A DNA stretch of 64,000 nucleotides from Shewanella livingstonensis (lineage in GTDB: Bacteria > Pseudomonadota > Gammaproteobacteria > Enterobacterales > Shewanellaceae): assembly GCF_003855395.1 (NCBI RefSeq), contig NZ_CP034015.1:3296001-3360000 (forward strand), given 5' to 3'. The notes under the pieces are model-generated. The model ran no database searches and was not told the origin of the DNA. It saw nothing but the letters and a program-made list of their open reading frames with translations. A program made the position numbers and the translations under genes. Shown one piece after another: positions 8,690 through 18,383 of the stretch. Each line of letters opens with the position of its first letter. Within the stretch, counting starts at the first letter, position 1.

Positions 8690-9146
8690 AGCGGTGGATA
8701 AATTAGCGCTAAATAAACTTGATTGCAATTGCACTTTCTAAAGAATAGCGAAATATTAAACAATTCGACAATATACCTGGTGAGCACAGCGCGGATATAT
8801 TAATTAATAAGCTAATATATTAACTTTACTAGGGGCTGTTGTATTAACTTTGCTTTAATTTTTACTTTTTTATAACAACCCCAAATTATTTACAGACTCT
8901 ATTTATAAGCATCTTCGCCCAGATAAAAAATACTTATTCTATTAATCCTTCAAGTCCACTTGCTACCTAGATAGCTATCGTTTGTATTGGTTTGGACATC
9001 ATTAATGCCTGTAAGAAAAAGCAATTAACACCAAAAAATATTTAAATACTAGCCTACGATCTTGAATAGCCATATTTATTGCTACTAGCTTTTAGTCGCT
9101 GGCTATATTGTAAATAGGAGTCAAACATAAGCTAAACATAGCCAAT
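8690..9146. other. Intergenic stretch without a recognisable gene
   Basis: I see no credible gene here. Near 8829-8882, ACTAGGGGCTGTTG and a matching inverted ATAACAACCCC resemble shortened ends of the MITE-like element at 3388-3667. This may be a decayed, internally deleted copy, but the match is short. Confidence 0.3.
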
Positions 9147-9176
9147 ATCAATCGAACTCACGGGAGTTCGATTGAT
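9147..9176 (-). terminator. Strong hairpin downstream of msrA
   Basis: Arms ATCAATCGAACTC and GAGTTCGATTGAT pair perfectly around four bases, 11 bases past the msrA stop. A T-run is lacking, so it may act as a 3' stabiliser or a Rho-type end rather than a classical terminator. Confidence 0.5.
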
Positions 9177-9186
9177 AACCAATAGA

Positions 9187-9780
9187 TTAATGTGTCGCTT
9201 TGTCTCCCCAAATCTCTTTTAATCTTTGGTCTCTGCCGCAATTCCAGCGATAAGCATTATAGCGAATAGGATTGTTTTTATAGTAATCCTGATGGTAACT
9301 TTCATCGCCTTTTATCGGATAAAATATCGATGCATTTAAAATAGGCGTGACCACTTTATTATTAGGAAATTGCTTTTCGACTTTGCTTTTAGACTGTTGT
9401 GCAATTTCTCTTTCTGTGTCATTTGCCACGAAAATGGCACTTAAGTAGCTCGAGCCTTTATCGCAAAATTGCCCTTTAGCATCAAAAGGGTCAATGTTAA
9501 CCCAGTAATGTGCTAACAACTGTTCGTAGCTCACTTTGCTAGGATCATAGGTGATTTCAACGGCTTCAAAATGACCTTGATGGTTACCGTTATAAATAGG
9601 GTCTTTAATGTTTCCGCCAGTAAACCCAGAGATCACATCGGTTACGCCATCGAGTTTTTCAAAATCGGACTCCATACACCAAAAGCATCCACCGGCTAAA
9701 ATGGTTTTATCTGCGGTGGCATTCGATGCATAAGACAATATACTTGCCGCTAATATTGTTAACGCTAGTGTACTTTTCAT
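9187..9780 (-). CDS. msrA: Peptide-methionine (S)-S-oxide reductase MsrA, exported form
   Basis: A 197-residue MsrA, which reduces methionine S-sulfoxide in proteins. The catalytic motif GGCFWCMESDF starts near residue 31 and the later YHQDYYKNNP is also conserved. A C-terminal Cys (RWNCGRD) can resolve the sulfenate. The first 23 residues form a signal peptide (basic start, hydrophobic core, cleavage after SNATA), so the enzyme should work in the periplasm, unlike the cytosolic E. coli MsrA. No msrB is adjacent. The gene is probably monocistronic with a hairpin behind it. Confidence 0.92.
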   Translation of the reverse strand: MKSTLALTILAASILSYASNATADKTILAGGCFWCMESDFEKLDGVTDVISGFTGGNIKDPIYNGNHQGHFEAVEITYDPSKVSYEQLLAHYWVNIDPFDAKGQFCDKGSSYLSAIFVANDTEREIAQQSKSKVEKQFPNNKVVTPILNASIFYPIKGDESYHQDYYKNNPIRYNAYRWNCGRDQRLKEIWGDKATH

Positions 9781-9839
9781 AACACTCCCCTTTCTTTTTC
9801 TAGGTGATTAGTATGTTTGATTCTCACATTCCTACTATA

Positions 9840-9870
9840 TGAACTTAATAGTGTAAAAGTTCACTATTAC
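9840..9870. promoter_or_regulatory. Two overlapping inverted repeats upstream of msrA
   Basis: GAACTT/AAGTTC and AATAGTG/CACTATT interleave within about 30 bases, 60-90 bases upstream of the msrA start. They could be an operator or mutually exclusive hairpins. No known regulator motif is recognised. Confidence 0.3.
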
Positions 9871-9979
9871 ATTTGCTAAGAGCCTAATTCTAAATTGACG
9901 ACTGCAGACAGAGCCAACCCAAAAACGCCTTGGATTGAAATACCATATCGTTTCGCTGTCGATTTAGCCCGTCACTAAT

Positions 9980-11941
9980 TTAGCTTTTCGCTTTGGTCTT
10001 CTTTTTATACGATTTTTTAAAACTGCGTTTCGGTGCACTATTGGCGACACCTTGTAATGCCGAAGGTAACTGGCTCGATGCCTGGATTATTAAACCATCT
10101 AACTGGCTCAGCAATGGCTGCATAAACGCATCGTACTTTAAACGTTTTTGGCTGATAGCATCGAGGCTGTTTTCCCATAGTGCCGTCATGTCCGGTGTGG
10201 TTGCTGATTCGGGTAAACTGCGGATTAAGCCAACACCGACGGGCGTTGCCAATATTGATTTTCCTTGGCGAATTAAATAACCGCGCTTAAACAGCAATTC
10301 AATAATCCCAGCCCGTGTGGCCTCAGTGCCCAAACCATCGGTTTCTTTAAGGATTTTCTTAATATCGCTATCGGTGACATAACGACTAATGCCCGTCATT
10401 GCGCCTAATAATGTCGCGTCGGTAAAATGCTTTGGCGCTTGAGTCATTTTTTCTAATAACTCACCACGTTCACATTGCAGTATTTGCCCTTTAACTAGCG
10501 GCGGTAGCGACTGCACAGCTTCGTCGTTATCATCTTCACCACTACTTGAATGACTATTGCCCTGATTTGTTGTAGCTGCCCGTTTAAACAGCTGTTTCCA
10601 GCCCAAAGTTTTGTCTTGACGTGCTTTTGTAGTGAATAAACCACCAGCAATGGTCACTTCGACGGATGTTTCAGCATAGATATAAGCGGGATAAAACTGG
10701 GCTAAATATTGCCTTGCCACATGTTGATATAACTTGGCTTCATTGCTTGATAATGACGATAAGTTAGCCACCTTTTCAGTTGGCACTATCGCATGGTGAG
10801 CATCTACTTTAGTGTCGTCCCACGCTTTAGATTTAAGCTTGGCGTTGGGCGCGTCGCAAGCCTCCACTAACCCAGCAGCACCTTTGAGTACGGCATCTAA
10901 TACTTTGGGGGCTAAAGAATGCTGATCTTTAGGTAAATAGCGACTGTCGGAGCGTGGGTAAGTAATTAATTTGTGGCGCTCGTACAAGCTTTGGCAAGTA
11001 TCAAGCACCTCTTTTGCCGATAAGCCAAAGCGTTTAGCTGCATCGATTTGTAAGGCGGATAAGCTGTAAGGTAATGGTGGGTTTTGGCGCTTATCTTTAG
11101 CGTCAAGTTTAGTTACTTCAGCCGGTTTACCATTAATACGAGCAACCACATTTTCGGCTAAACCTTTAGCTAATACTCGGCCGTCTTCATCCATATAGGG
11201 TTGACATGCTTCGCTAGGTTGCCATTTAGCGGTAAATGCTTGTTGTTGGTCGGTGAGTAAATGCGCTAAGACTTCATAAAAAGCTTTAGGTTTGAAATCG
11301 GCAATCTCATCATCGCGACGAACGACGAGCCCCAGCAAAGGTGTTTGAACACGGCCAACAGACAACACGCCTTGGTAACCCACTTTACGACCTTGGATGG
11401 TATAAGCACGGGTCATGTTCATGCCATATAACCAATCAGCACGGCTGCGAGCTAATGCCGAGGTTGATAATGGGATAAACTCTCGGTTACTGCGTAACTG
11501 CCCTAGCGCACGTTTCACCGCTTGTGGATTTAAATCACTGATTAATAGTCGCTGGACTTGATTAAGCTTATCGCCCTTTACGCCCAAATAAGAAATGACT
11601 TCATCGACTAGAAGTTGACCCTCGCGATCCGGATCGCCAGCATTAATAATCGATGATGCTTGTTTTACCAGTTTTCGCAGCACAGTAAGTTGGCTACGAG
11701 TTTTGGGTTTGGGCTGTAACTTCCAAGTTTGCGGTACGATAGGAAGATGTTCGAGTTTCCACGATTTAAATGCATCATCGTAAGCATCTGGCTCGGCTTG
11801 TTCGAGCAAATGGCCAATACACCATGACACGCAATCACCATTAGCAGCAGTGATAAAGCCATCACCTTTTTTATGTGGTTTTGGCAGAACATCGGCGATT
11901 GCACGACCTAAACTGGGTTTTTCAGCAATATATAGAATCAT
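9980..11941 (-). CDS. topB: DNA topoisomerase III
   Basis: A 653-residue type IA topoisomerase, the same length as E. coli TopB. The Toprim domain opens with MILYIAEKPSLGRAIADVL and includes NAGDPDREGQLLVDEV for Mg2+ binding. The catalytic Tyr lies in LITYPRSDSRYLP around residue 330. GLGTEATRAGIIELL follows in the typical place. The C terminus is a lysine-rich tail rather than zinc fingers. It decatenates DNA by passing single strands and acts in replication and recombination. It is divergent from the trmK-like gene. Confidence 0.95.
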   Translation of the reverse strand: MILYIAEKPSLGRAIADVLPKPHKKGDGFITAANGDCVSWCIGHLLEQAEPDAYDDAFKSWKLEHLPIVPQTWKLQPKPKTRSQLTVLRKLVKQASSIINAGDPDREGQLLVDEVISYLGVKGDKLNQVQRLLISDLNPQAVKRALGQLRSNREFIPLSTSALARSRADWLYGMNMTRAYTIQGRKVGYQGVLSVGRVQTPLLGLVVRRDDEIADFKPKAFYEVLAHLLTDQQQAFTAKWQPSEACQPYMDEDGRVLAKGLAENVVARINGKPAEVTKLDAKDKRQNPPLPYSLSALQIDAAKRFGLSAKEVLDTCQSLYERHKLITYPRSDSRYLPKDQHSLAPKVLDAVLKGAAGLVEACDAPNAKLKSKAWDDTKVDAHHAIVPTEKVANLSSLSSNEAKLYQHVARQYLAQFYPAYIYAETSVEVTIAGGLFTTKARQDKTLGWKQLFKRAATTNQGNSHSSSGEDDNDEAVQSLPPLVKGQILQCERGELLEKMTQAPKHFTDATLLGAMTGISRYVTDSDIKKILKETDGLGTEATRAGIIELLFKRGYLIRQGKSILATPVGVGLIRSLPESATTPDMTALWENSLDAISQKRLKYDAFMQPLLSQLDGLIIQASSQLPSALQGVANSAPKRSFKKSYKKKTKAKS

Positions 11942-12111
11942 AATCCACTGTTGGGGCGCTAGCGTTCAAAAGATAAACCGCGCCACTTAACTGTATAAAT
12001 TTACAGTATAGATTAGCGTTAAATACGCCAAGCTGCAAATATGAAATAATTAACCACTTTGTCACTTAAATCATTACAATGCGCAGGTTCACTTCCAAAC
12101 TTGATAAATAG

Positions 12112-12816
12112 ATGAAACTCGGCCACCGCTTAGCATATATCAACATGATGATCCCCAATGGTTATACTCATATTTGGGATTGCTGTTGCGACCATGGATT
12201 ACTCGGCGCCGCGTTACTAGACAGGCATGCGGCCATGATCCATTTTGTCGACATTGTGCCAGCATTGATGCAGCAGTTAACCGCCAAGCTCGAACGTTTT
12301 TACCCACAGCAAAATCCACCAAAATGGCAAGTACACTGTAGTGATGTGTCAGCGATACCTTTGGTTCAAGATGAGCATACGCCCTTGGTGATTATTGCCG
12401 GAGTGGGTGGAGATTTGATGATCGAGTTTGTTAACTCACTTTGCCAACAATATTCGAACCGAAAAATCGATTTTATCTTGTGTCCAGTTCACCATCAATA
12501 TGAGTTGCGCCAACAACTTATCAAACTTGATTGTAAATTAATTGACGAAAAACTGATTGAAGAAAATAGCCGGTTTTATGAGATTATCTACGTTCGTTTT
12601 GGTAAGCAATCATCGAGAAAAAAAAGTGATCGTCCTACGACTAAAATTAGCGTTATAGGCAATAAGTTTTGGCAATGTAGCAATGATCAAGAGCGCGATA
12701 TGGCTAAGCGGTATTTAAACAAAGTGCTGACTCACTATCAAAAAATAAGCCTGTCAAATCCACAAAAAGCTTCTCAAACGTTACAAGATTATCTAGCGAT
12801 TAAAGCACTGATATAG
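12112..12816 (+). CDS. trmK: TrmK-family tRNA (adenine(22)-N(1)) methyltransferase
   Basis: A 234-residue class I SAM-dependent methyltransferase of the TrmK (DUF633) family. The N-terminal MKLGHRLAYINMMIPN and the SAM loop WDCCCDHGLLGAALLDR match the WDxCCDHG-type motif of TrmK, and IIAGVGGDLMIEFV lies near residue 100. TrmK methylates A22 of certain tRNAs in Bacillus; in gammaproteobacteria the tRNA target is less certain. It is transcribed away from topB. Confidence 0.75.
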   Translation: MKLGHRLAYINMMIPNGYTHIWDCCCDHGLLGAALLDRHAAMIHFVDIVPALMQQLTAKLERFYPQQNPPKWQVHCSDVSAIPLVQDEHTPLVIIAGVGGDLMIEFVNSLCQQYSNRKIDFILCPVHHQYELRQQLIKLDCKLIDEKLIEENSRFYEIIYVRFGKQSSRKKSDRPTTKISVIGNKFWQCSNDQERDMAKRYLNKVLTHYQKISLSNPQKASQTLQDYLAIKALI

Positions 12817-12960
12817 CATCTACAACGGACATTATCCTACTTGTTCGCTGCACTACTTTAAAGCGAGATACCGGCTCAAAAGCATTACCGGGATGACGAT
12901 GTAGACCATATTACTGGATGACCGTATTTGAAAGCGCCCCCTTAAGCCTGATGCACTTGT

Positions 12961-13116
12961 GATCGATGTTTATCGTTTGTGATCGCTTGATCTTTATATT
13001 TATCGCTTGTTACCCCTGATATCAATCTTTATCGCTCTTATAGCCTCTAGCCGCGAAGCGACCTAACACCTAGGCATTTGCGCAGTATTCGCTTGATATC
13101 AATCTCTATCGCTTGT
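12961..13116. repeat. Degenerate short repeats between trmK and purF
   Basis: Four imperfect copies of a segment of about 20 bases with the core TTTATCGCTTGT, often preceded by GATATCAATC, start near 12961, 12981, 13018 and 13095. No gene is visible in 12817-13138. The function is unknown; the copies are too diverged to be a recent expansion. Confidence 0.45.
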
Positions 13117-13138
13117 CATCGAGTTTTTAAAGCAGACA

Positions 13139-13171
13139 TAAAAAAACCAGCATTTTCATGCTGGTTTTTTA
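13139..13171 (-). terminator. Terminator of the fimV-purF side operon
   Basis: AAAAAACCAGC and GCTGGTTTTTT form a stem around ATTTTCAT with A/T runs on both sides, just past the purF stop. Confidence 0.85.
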
Positions 13172-13193
13172 TCACTCACACACAGTGGTTAAC

Positions 13194-14708
13194 TTATGGA
13201 TGACACACGTTGTGCATCTCTAAGTTAGTACCAATGTCTTTTGAGCGATTAGCTTTGGCATCATCGTTACGTAATTGCGTTAAATGATCCAAGTAAGCTT
13301 GGTCAACATCATTAGTAATATAATGACCGTCAAATACTGATGTTTCGAAACGCTTAATCTCTGGATTTTCCATTCTTACTGCTTCAATTAAGTCGCTTAA
13401 ATCTTGGAAAATAATCCCGTCGGCACCAATGATTTTGGCAATTTCGTCAGCATCACGACCATGAGCAATAAGCTCATTAGAGGTCGGCATGTCGATACCA
13501 TACACATTAGGGAAACGGATTTCAGGAGCTGCTGATGCAAAGTAGACTTTCTTCGCGCCAGCTTCACGTGCCATTTCAATAATCTGCTCAGATGTAGTGC
13601 CACGAACAATCGAGTCATCAACTAATAATACGTTTTTACCTTTAAACTCGGTATTAATCGCATTCAATTTACGACGTACTGATTTTTTACGTTCTAGCTG
13701 ACCTGGCATAATAAACGTACGGCCAATGTAGCGGTTCTTAACAAACCCTTGGCGATACGGTAAATCCATACAACGGGCAATTTCTAATGCGATATCACAC
13801 GATGTCTCTGGAATAGGGATAACAACATCAATGTCATGATCTTCCCATTCCTTTTTAATTTTTTCGCCTAACTTAGCGCCCATGTTTACGCGGCTGGCAT
13901 ACACAGATATTTTGTCGATGCTCGAATCTGGACGTGCAAAATACACGAATTCGAAAATACACGGAGCATAGCTTGGGTCTGCTGCACATTGACGGGTAAA
14001 CAATTGCCCATCAAGAGAAATATAAACTGCCTCACCTGGAGCCACATCGCGCATCACTTCAAAACCTACGGCATCTAATGCCACACTTTCTGAAGCAACC
14101 ATATATTCAGTGCCTGTGGGTGTCTCATGCTTACCGAGTACCAATGGACGAATACCAAAGGGATCACGAAAAGCCACTAAACCTTGGCCGATGATCATGG
14201 CGACTACCGCATAAGCTCCGCGCGTTTGCGCATGTACTTTGGCTACCGCATCAAACACTTCATCGGCACTTAAGGTTAAGCTGCGCGTTTCTTGTAATTC
14301 ATCAGCTAACAGATTTAACAAGATTTCCGAGTCAGAGGTTGTATTAACATGACGACGCTTGGTGACTAGGCTTTCGGCCAGTTCAATCGTGTTAGTTAAG
14401 TTACCGTTATGCGCTAACGAAATACCAAATGGCGAGTTAACATAAAACGGTTGTGCCTCTGATGCACTCGAGCTGCCCGCGGTAGGATAACGAACATGTC
14501 CAATACCGGCATTGCCTTGTAAACGCTGCATATGTTTAGGTTCAAACACATCTTTAACTAAGCCGTTTGCTTTGCGTAAACGAAACGCATTCATGTCAAC
14601 CGTAACAATACCTGCTGCGTCTTGACCACGATGTTGAAGCACAGTCAGCGCATCATAAATGGTCTGATTAACTGTTGATTTTCCTACTATTCCGACGATA
14701 CCACACAT
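13194..14708 (-). CDS. purF: Amidophosphoribosyltransferase
   Basis: A 504-residue PurF, which makes 5-phosphoribosylamine from PRPP and glutamine in the first step of purine synthesis. The N-terminal nucleophile Cys2 is in [11 protein letters not shown]. The glutaminase domain includes HVRYPTAG and LAHNGNLTN. The PRPP-binding motif [12 protein letters not shown] lies near residue 365. It follows cvpA by 33 bases, the usual cvpA-purF pair, and ends at a terminator. PurR control is known in enterics, but I did not identify a clear pur box here. Confidence 0.97.
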   Translation of the reverse strand: MCGIVGIVGKSTVNQTIYDALTVLQHRGQDAAGIVTVDMNAFRLRKANGLVKDVFEPKHMQRLQGNAGIGHVRYPTAGSSSASEAQPFYVNSPFGISLAHNGNLTNTIELAESLVTKRRHVNTTSDSEILLNLLADELQETRSLTLSADEVFDAVAKVHAQTRGAYAVVAMIIGQGLVAFRDPFGIRPLVLGKHETPTGTEYMVASESVALDAVGFEVMRDVAPGEAVYISLDGQLFTRQCAADPSYAPCIFEFVYFARPDSSIDKISVYASRVNMGAKLGEKIKKEWEDHDIDVVIPIPETSCDIALEIARCMDLPYRQGFVKNRYIGRTFIMPGQLERKKSVRRKLNAINTEFKGKNVLLVDDSIVRGTTSEQIIEMAREAGAKKVYFASAAPEIRFPNVYGIDMPTSNELIAHGRDADEIAKIIGADGIIFQDLSDLIEAVRMENPEIKRFETSVFDGHYITNDVDQAYLDHLTQLRNDDAKANRSKDIGTNLEMHNVCHP

Positions 14709-14741
14709 GGGTAAGGTTCCTCACTGTAAGGTGTTTTATGT

Positions 14742-15230
14742 TTATATTTTGGGTACAAAGCTTGAGGTATTTTCCAGATAGTTAAAAAACCACTGAATAA
14801 CCACGCCAAATTCAGGTACAAGAACAGAATCCTGCCACCATTTAGTGTCAGGGAACGCCGTAAAAGCATCCATAAAAAACAGTAATGCACTAACGATTAA
14901 CGCGCCACGAATGGCACCAAAACACAGGCCTAAAACTCGGTCTGTGCCCGATAAGCCGGTTTTGGCCACTAACTGGCCTAACAAATAATTAACTAATGCC
15001 CCTAGGATCAGGGTAATGATAAAAAGAATGGCAATCGCCACACCGTTTCTGACTAACTCGTCCTGCATTTGAGTTAAATGAGCAGCGAGATCAAGATAAA
15101 ACTGGCTAGCGACGAAGAAAGCGGCAAACCAAACCACAAGAGACATGGCTTCTTTGGCAAATCCACGGATCAAACTAATAATAGTTGATAACCCGATGAC
15201 AATAATTATTGCGTAATCAATCCAAACCAT
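14742..15230 (-). CDS. cvpA: Colicin V production protein CvpA homologue
   Basis: A 162-residue inner-membrane protein with four hydrophobic segments, beginning [20 protein letters not shown] with the family's [13 protein letters not shown] and a GAIRGALIV motif near residue 115. CvpA is needed for colicin V export in E. coli and for envelope stress and bile resistance in several bacteria; its biochemical role is not settled. It is co-transcribed with purF. Confidence 0.92.
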   Translation of the reverse strand: MVWIDYAIIIVIGLSTIISLIRGFAKEAMSLVVWFAAFFVASQFYLDLAAHLTQMQDELVRNGVAIAILFIITLILGALVNYLLGQLVAKTGLSGTDRVLGLCFGAIRGALIVSALLFFMDAFTAFPDTKWWQDSVLVPEFGVVIQWFFNYLENTSSFVPKI

Positions 15231-15382
15231 GAAGATGGGGATCCGGTATAGGGTTCAAGACGGCGGGATTCTAACAGAGACAGAGATGTTTCTCACCTCT
15301 GATTGCACAAATTATTCTTGCGTGATTAAGAACAATCAAATTGTAAATATTAATCACTCAAGTAAAACACCGTCTGAACAGG

Positions 15383-16009
15383 TTATTGTTCCTGTGGATT
15401 ATAGGTTACGATCTTACCTTTTAATCCGGTTAATTTGAATATAGGTTGTTGACGAGCTTTAAGTTTTTCTTCTGATACTTCAGGGCCAACAAACACTCGA
15501 GTTAACTTACCTTCAACAGGCGTTTTAGGCAGTGTATATGCGTTAAATCCAGCCTTTCGAAGTTGAATGATTAAGGCTTTTACGTTGGTAATATTATTAA
15601 AACCGCCTAACTGCAATGTAAATCCTGCAGTAACGGGTGATTTGATTTTATTTGCTACCTGTACTTCAGGCTGTTTAGCTATCGGAGCCACGGGCACAGG
15701 CTGTTTAGCTATTTGGCTAACTTCTTTTACTGGCTCTTTAGTCGGTTCTGCTTCACCTAATGCCACAATATCGTTACTAAGATCTTTAGGCTCTGCAATC
15801 GTTAACACTTGAAACTCTTCCACTGTCTCAGCGTTATTGGCAGCACTAGCTCTATTAGAAGCACTTAACGAAGCAGGACGTAAAGGAATTTCAGTAAATT
15901 CCTCGACCACCTGCGGCTGTTTTCCATCTAATAAATCAGGTAAAAAAATGACGCCTAAGGCCACTAGTACTATTGTACCCACCAAGCGATTTTGAAATTG
16001 ACGATTCAA
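15383..16009 (-). CDS. dedD: SPOR-domain cell division protein DedD
   Basis: A 208-residue single-pass membrane protein. There is a short cytoplasmic start (MNRQFQNRLVGTIV), one membrane segment (residues about 9-25), a Pro/Val/Lys-rich periplasmic linker, and a C-terminal SPOR domain from about residue 130 (FTLQLGGFNNITNVKALI, RVFVGPEVS). SPOR domains bind denuded septal peptidoglycan. The linker repeats IAKQP three times. It lies between folC and cvpA as in E. coli. Confidence 0.88.
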   Translation of the reverse strand: MNRQFQNRLVGTIVLVALGVIFLPDLLDGKQPQVVEEFTEIPLRPASLSASNRASAANNAETVEEFQVLTIAEPKDLSNDIVALGEAEPTKEPVKEVSQIAKQPVPVAPIAKQPEVQVANKIKSPVTAGFTLQLGGFNNITNVKALIIQLRKAGFNAYTLPKTPVEGKLTRVFVGPEVSEEKLKARQQPIFKLTGLKGKIVTYNPQEQ

Positions 16010-16075
16010 AGCTAATTCCCTTTGTTAATAAAACGACGTTAATGATGGTTAATAAAACCGACGTCTTAAATAGTT

Positions 16076-17353
16076 TTATAAAGATTTAAACCCTGCGACA
16101 GTATAAAAAGAGCCAAAGACAATGAGCACATCATCAGCATTTACTGTTGCTTGTATAGCTTGCCATGCGCTAGCGATATTAGTAAATTCACTGACATGCT
16201 CACGACAACTATCGTTAGGCAGCGCTTGACACAGTGCTTGTGCTGATGCACCGCGTGGATTATCTAAACTCACAAAATTCCAATGACTAATTTGCTCGGC
16301 TAATGTGGCTAATACCGACTTAATGTCTTTGTCTTTAAGCATGCCACACAAGGCTACAATACGACGACCTTGATACGCCTGCAATTGCTGAGCTAAATAG
16401 CGGGCGGCATGCGGATTATGTGCAACATCTAATAGAACCAGTGGTTGCTCACTCACTTGCTCTAGTCGTCCGGCAAGCTGAACTTGTTGTAAGCCTTGGT
16501 TAATCTGCTGCTGGCTAATGTGCGACCAAATATGACTTAGTAGCGCGACAACACTGGCAGCATTAGCTAGTGGTAACCTTGGTACAACTAACCCCTTATA
16601 AGATTGCTGCGCCGATGTAAAGTGCCATCGCTGTGGTTGGTTGTGATCTTTATGATAATTAAATTCATAACCAACACGGTAAAGCGATGTACTGATCTGG
16701 TTAGCATAGTCAGTAACACTCAACGGTAAGTCTGGTTCACCAATAATGGCAAGACAATTTGAGCGAAATACGCCAGCTTTTTCTCGGCCAACCAGCTCGC
16801 GAGTGTCGCCTAAATATTCTTGATGATCAAGATCGATAGAGGTCAACACCGTAGCAGTAGAATCAATAATATTAGTGGCATCTAACCGTCCACCTAAGCC
16901 AACTTCCAGTATAACCACATCGACTTTAGCCGCTTTAAATAAATATAAACCCGCTAAGGTCGCATATTCAAAAAAGGTTAACGAAATGTCACCTCGCGCC
17001 GCTTCAATGGCACAAAATGCCTCAATAAGTGAAGCATCACTGGCATCTTGTTGATTAATCTGCACCCGTTCATTGTAATGCAGCAAATGGGGTGAGCTAT
17101 ACACACCAACTGAAAAATCCGCCTGACGTAAAATAGCGGCAAGCATCGCACAAGTTGTGCCTTTGCCATTAGTACCGGCAACGGTAATCACTTTAGCGGG
17201 AGCCAAATCAATCACGTTTAGGCTCTGGGCAACAGCGCTGACTCGAGTTAAGCCCATATCAATTTCGCTAGGATGAATTGCCAACAAATAATCGAGCCAT
17301 TGATTCAAGCTCGATTGGTTATTGGGTACAGTAATTTCAGACGCGATTGACAT
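16076..17353 (-). CDS. folC: Bifunctional dihydrofolate synthase / folylpolyglutamate synthase
   Basis: A 425-residue FolC, adding glutamate to dihydropteroate and then to folates with ATP. The P-loop GTNGKGTTCAML is near residue 61. SSPHLLHYNERVQIN is the omega-loop and folate region. LDVAHNPHAAR lies in the C-terminal Mur-ligase-like domain. It sits between truA and dedD. In E. coli accD lies just upstream of folC; here truA is directly upstream, so accD must be elsewhere. Confidence 0.95.
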   Translation of the reverse strand: MSIASEITVPNNQSSLNQWLDYLLAIHPSEIDMGLTRVSAVAQSLNVIDLAPAKVITVAGTNGKGTTCAMLAAILRQADFSVGVYSSPHLLHYNERVQINQQDASDASLIEAFCAIEAARGDISLTFFEYATLAGLYLFKAAKVDVVILEVGLGGRLDATNIIDSTATVLTSIDLDHQEYLGDTRELVGREKAGVFRSNCLAIIGEPDLPLSVTDYANQISTSLYRVGYEFNYHKDHNQPQRWHFTSAQQSYKGLVVPRLPLANAASVVALLSHIWSHISQQQINQGLQQVQLAGRLEQVSEQPLVLLDVAHNPHAARYLAQQLQAYQGRRIVALCGMLKDKDIKSVLATLAEQISHWNFVSLDNPRGASAQALCQALPNDSCREHVSEFTNIASAWQAIQATVNADDVLIVFGSFYTVAGFKSL

Positions 17354-17443
17354 AATTCAATACCATTTACTTATGCAGACCTTAGCTGGCACTGCGATAA
17401 CATAATATTTAGCCACATCTTCATAAATGTGTCTAAATATACC

Positions 17444-18229
17444 TTAATCAAGCATAAACAAAGGCCCAAGGGATAACTTAGGCAATTGATATTGCTCAGG
17501 GTAAGTCACATCAACCAAATACAATCCGTTCGGTTTAGCCGTTGCAGCCGCTAACTTGCGATTTTTCAATGCTAAAAGCTCTGTTATCCACTCGATAGGC
17601 TGATTACCTAAACCGATTTGCAGCAAAGAACCGACAATATTACGCACCATATGATGTAAAAAAGCATTAGCTTGAATGTCCACCATCACATACATACCTT
17701 GGCGTGTAACATTCACTTGATGCACAGTTCGAAACGGTGTTTTAGCTTGGCAATGCAACGCTCTAAATGTGGTAAAATCGTGTTCGCCGACGAAAAGCTG
17801 CGCGGCTTGATGCATTAAGGTTTCATCAATATCACCGTGATAATGGCTCACGCCTGCACCTAAAATACCCGGGCGCAATTTATAATTATAAATCACATAG
17901 CGATAGCGTCTGGCCATGGCACTATAACGAGCGTGAAAAGTGTCATCGACCTCTTTTGCCCATCGAATAGCTATGCTGTCAGGCAAGTTAGCATTAACAC
18001 CTTGAGTCCATGCCGACACTGGCCGTTGAACATTGGTGTCAAAATGCACTACTTGCCCTGTACCGTGAACACCTGTATCGGTTCGTCCAGCACATAATAC
18101 TTTTATAGGCTCGTTAGCCACATAACTTAAGGCTTTTTCAACCTGGGCTTGCACTGAATCGACATCGAGTTGGCGCTGCCATCCACAAAAACCACTACCA
18201 TCATATTCAACACCTAACGCGACCCGCAT
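17444..18229 (-). CDS. truA: tRNA pseudouridine(38-40) synthase TruA
   Basis: A 261-residue TruA that isomerises U38-U40 in the tRNA anticodon arm. The catalytic Asp lies in [18 protein letters not shown] near residue 52. [10 protein letters not shown] and [14 protein letters not shown] are the other conserved blocks. It starts 155 bases after the fimV stop, beyond the fimV terminator, so it likely has its own promoter or depends on readthrough. Confidence 0.96.
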   Translation of the reverse strand: MRVALGVEYDGSGFCGWQRQLDVDSVQAQVEKALSYVANEPIKVLCAGRTDTGVHGTGQVVHFDTNVQRPVSAWTQGVNANLPDSIAIRWAKEVDDTFHARYSAMARRYRYVIYNYKLRPGILGAGVSHYHGDIDETLMHQAAQLFVGEHDFTTFRALHCQAKTPFRTVHQVNVTRQGMYVMVDIQANAFLHHMVRNIVGSLLQIGLGNQPIEWITELLALKNRKLAAATAKPNGLYLVDVTYPEQYQLPKLSLGPLFMLD

Positions 18230-18271
18230 GCCTATATCCTCTACTCAATAATGGCGCGCAGTTTACCACAA

Positions 18272-18300
18272 AAAAACGGCGCATGTATCTGCGCCGTTTG
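18272..18300 (-). terminator. Terminator after fimV
   Basis: AAACGGCGCA and TGCGCCGTTT pair around six bases. Read leftward the stem is followed by a run of T's (A-run at 18269-18276). Confidence 0.8.
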
Positions 18301-18383
18301 CTTTTATATGGTTAACATAAGCCTATATACCCTGCTTATGAACATCCATCGCCAGAACTAATTAACTACACTAATTGACCTGG

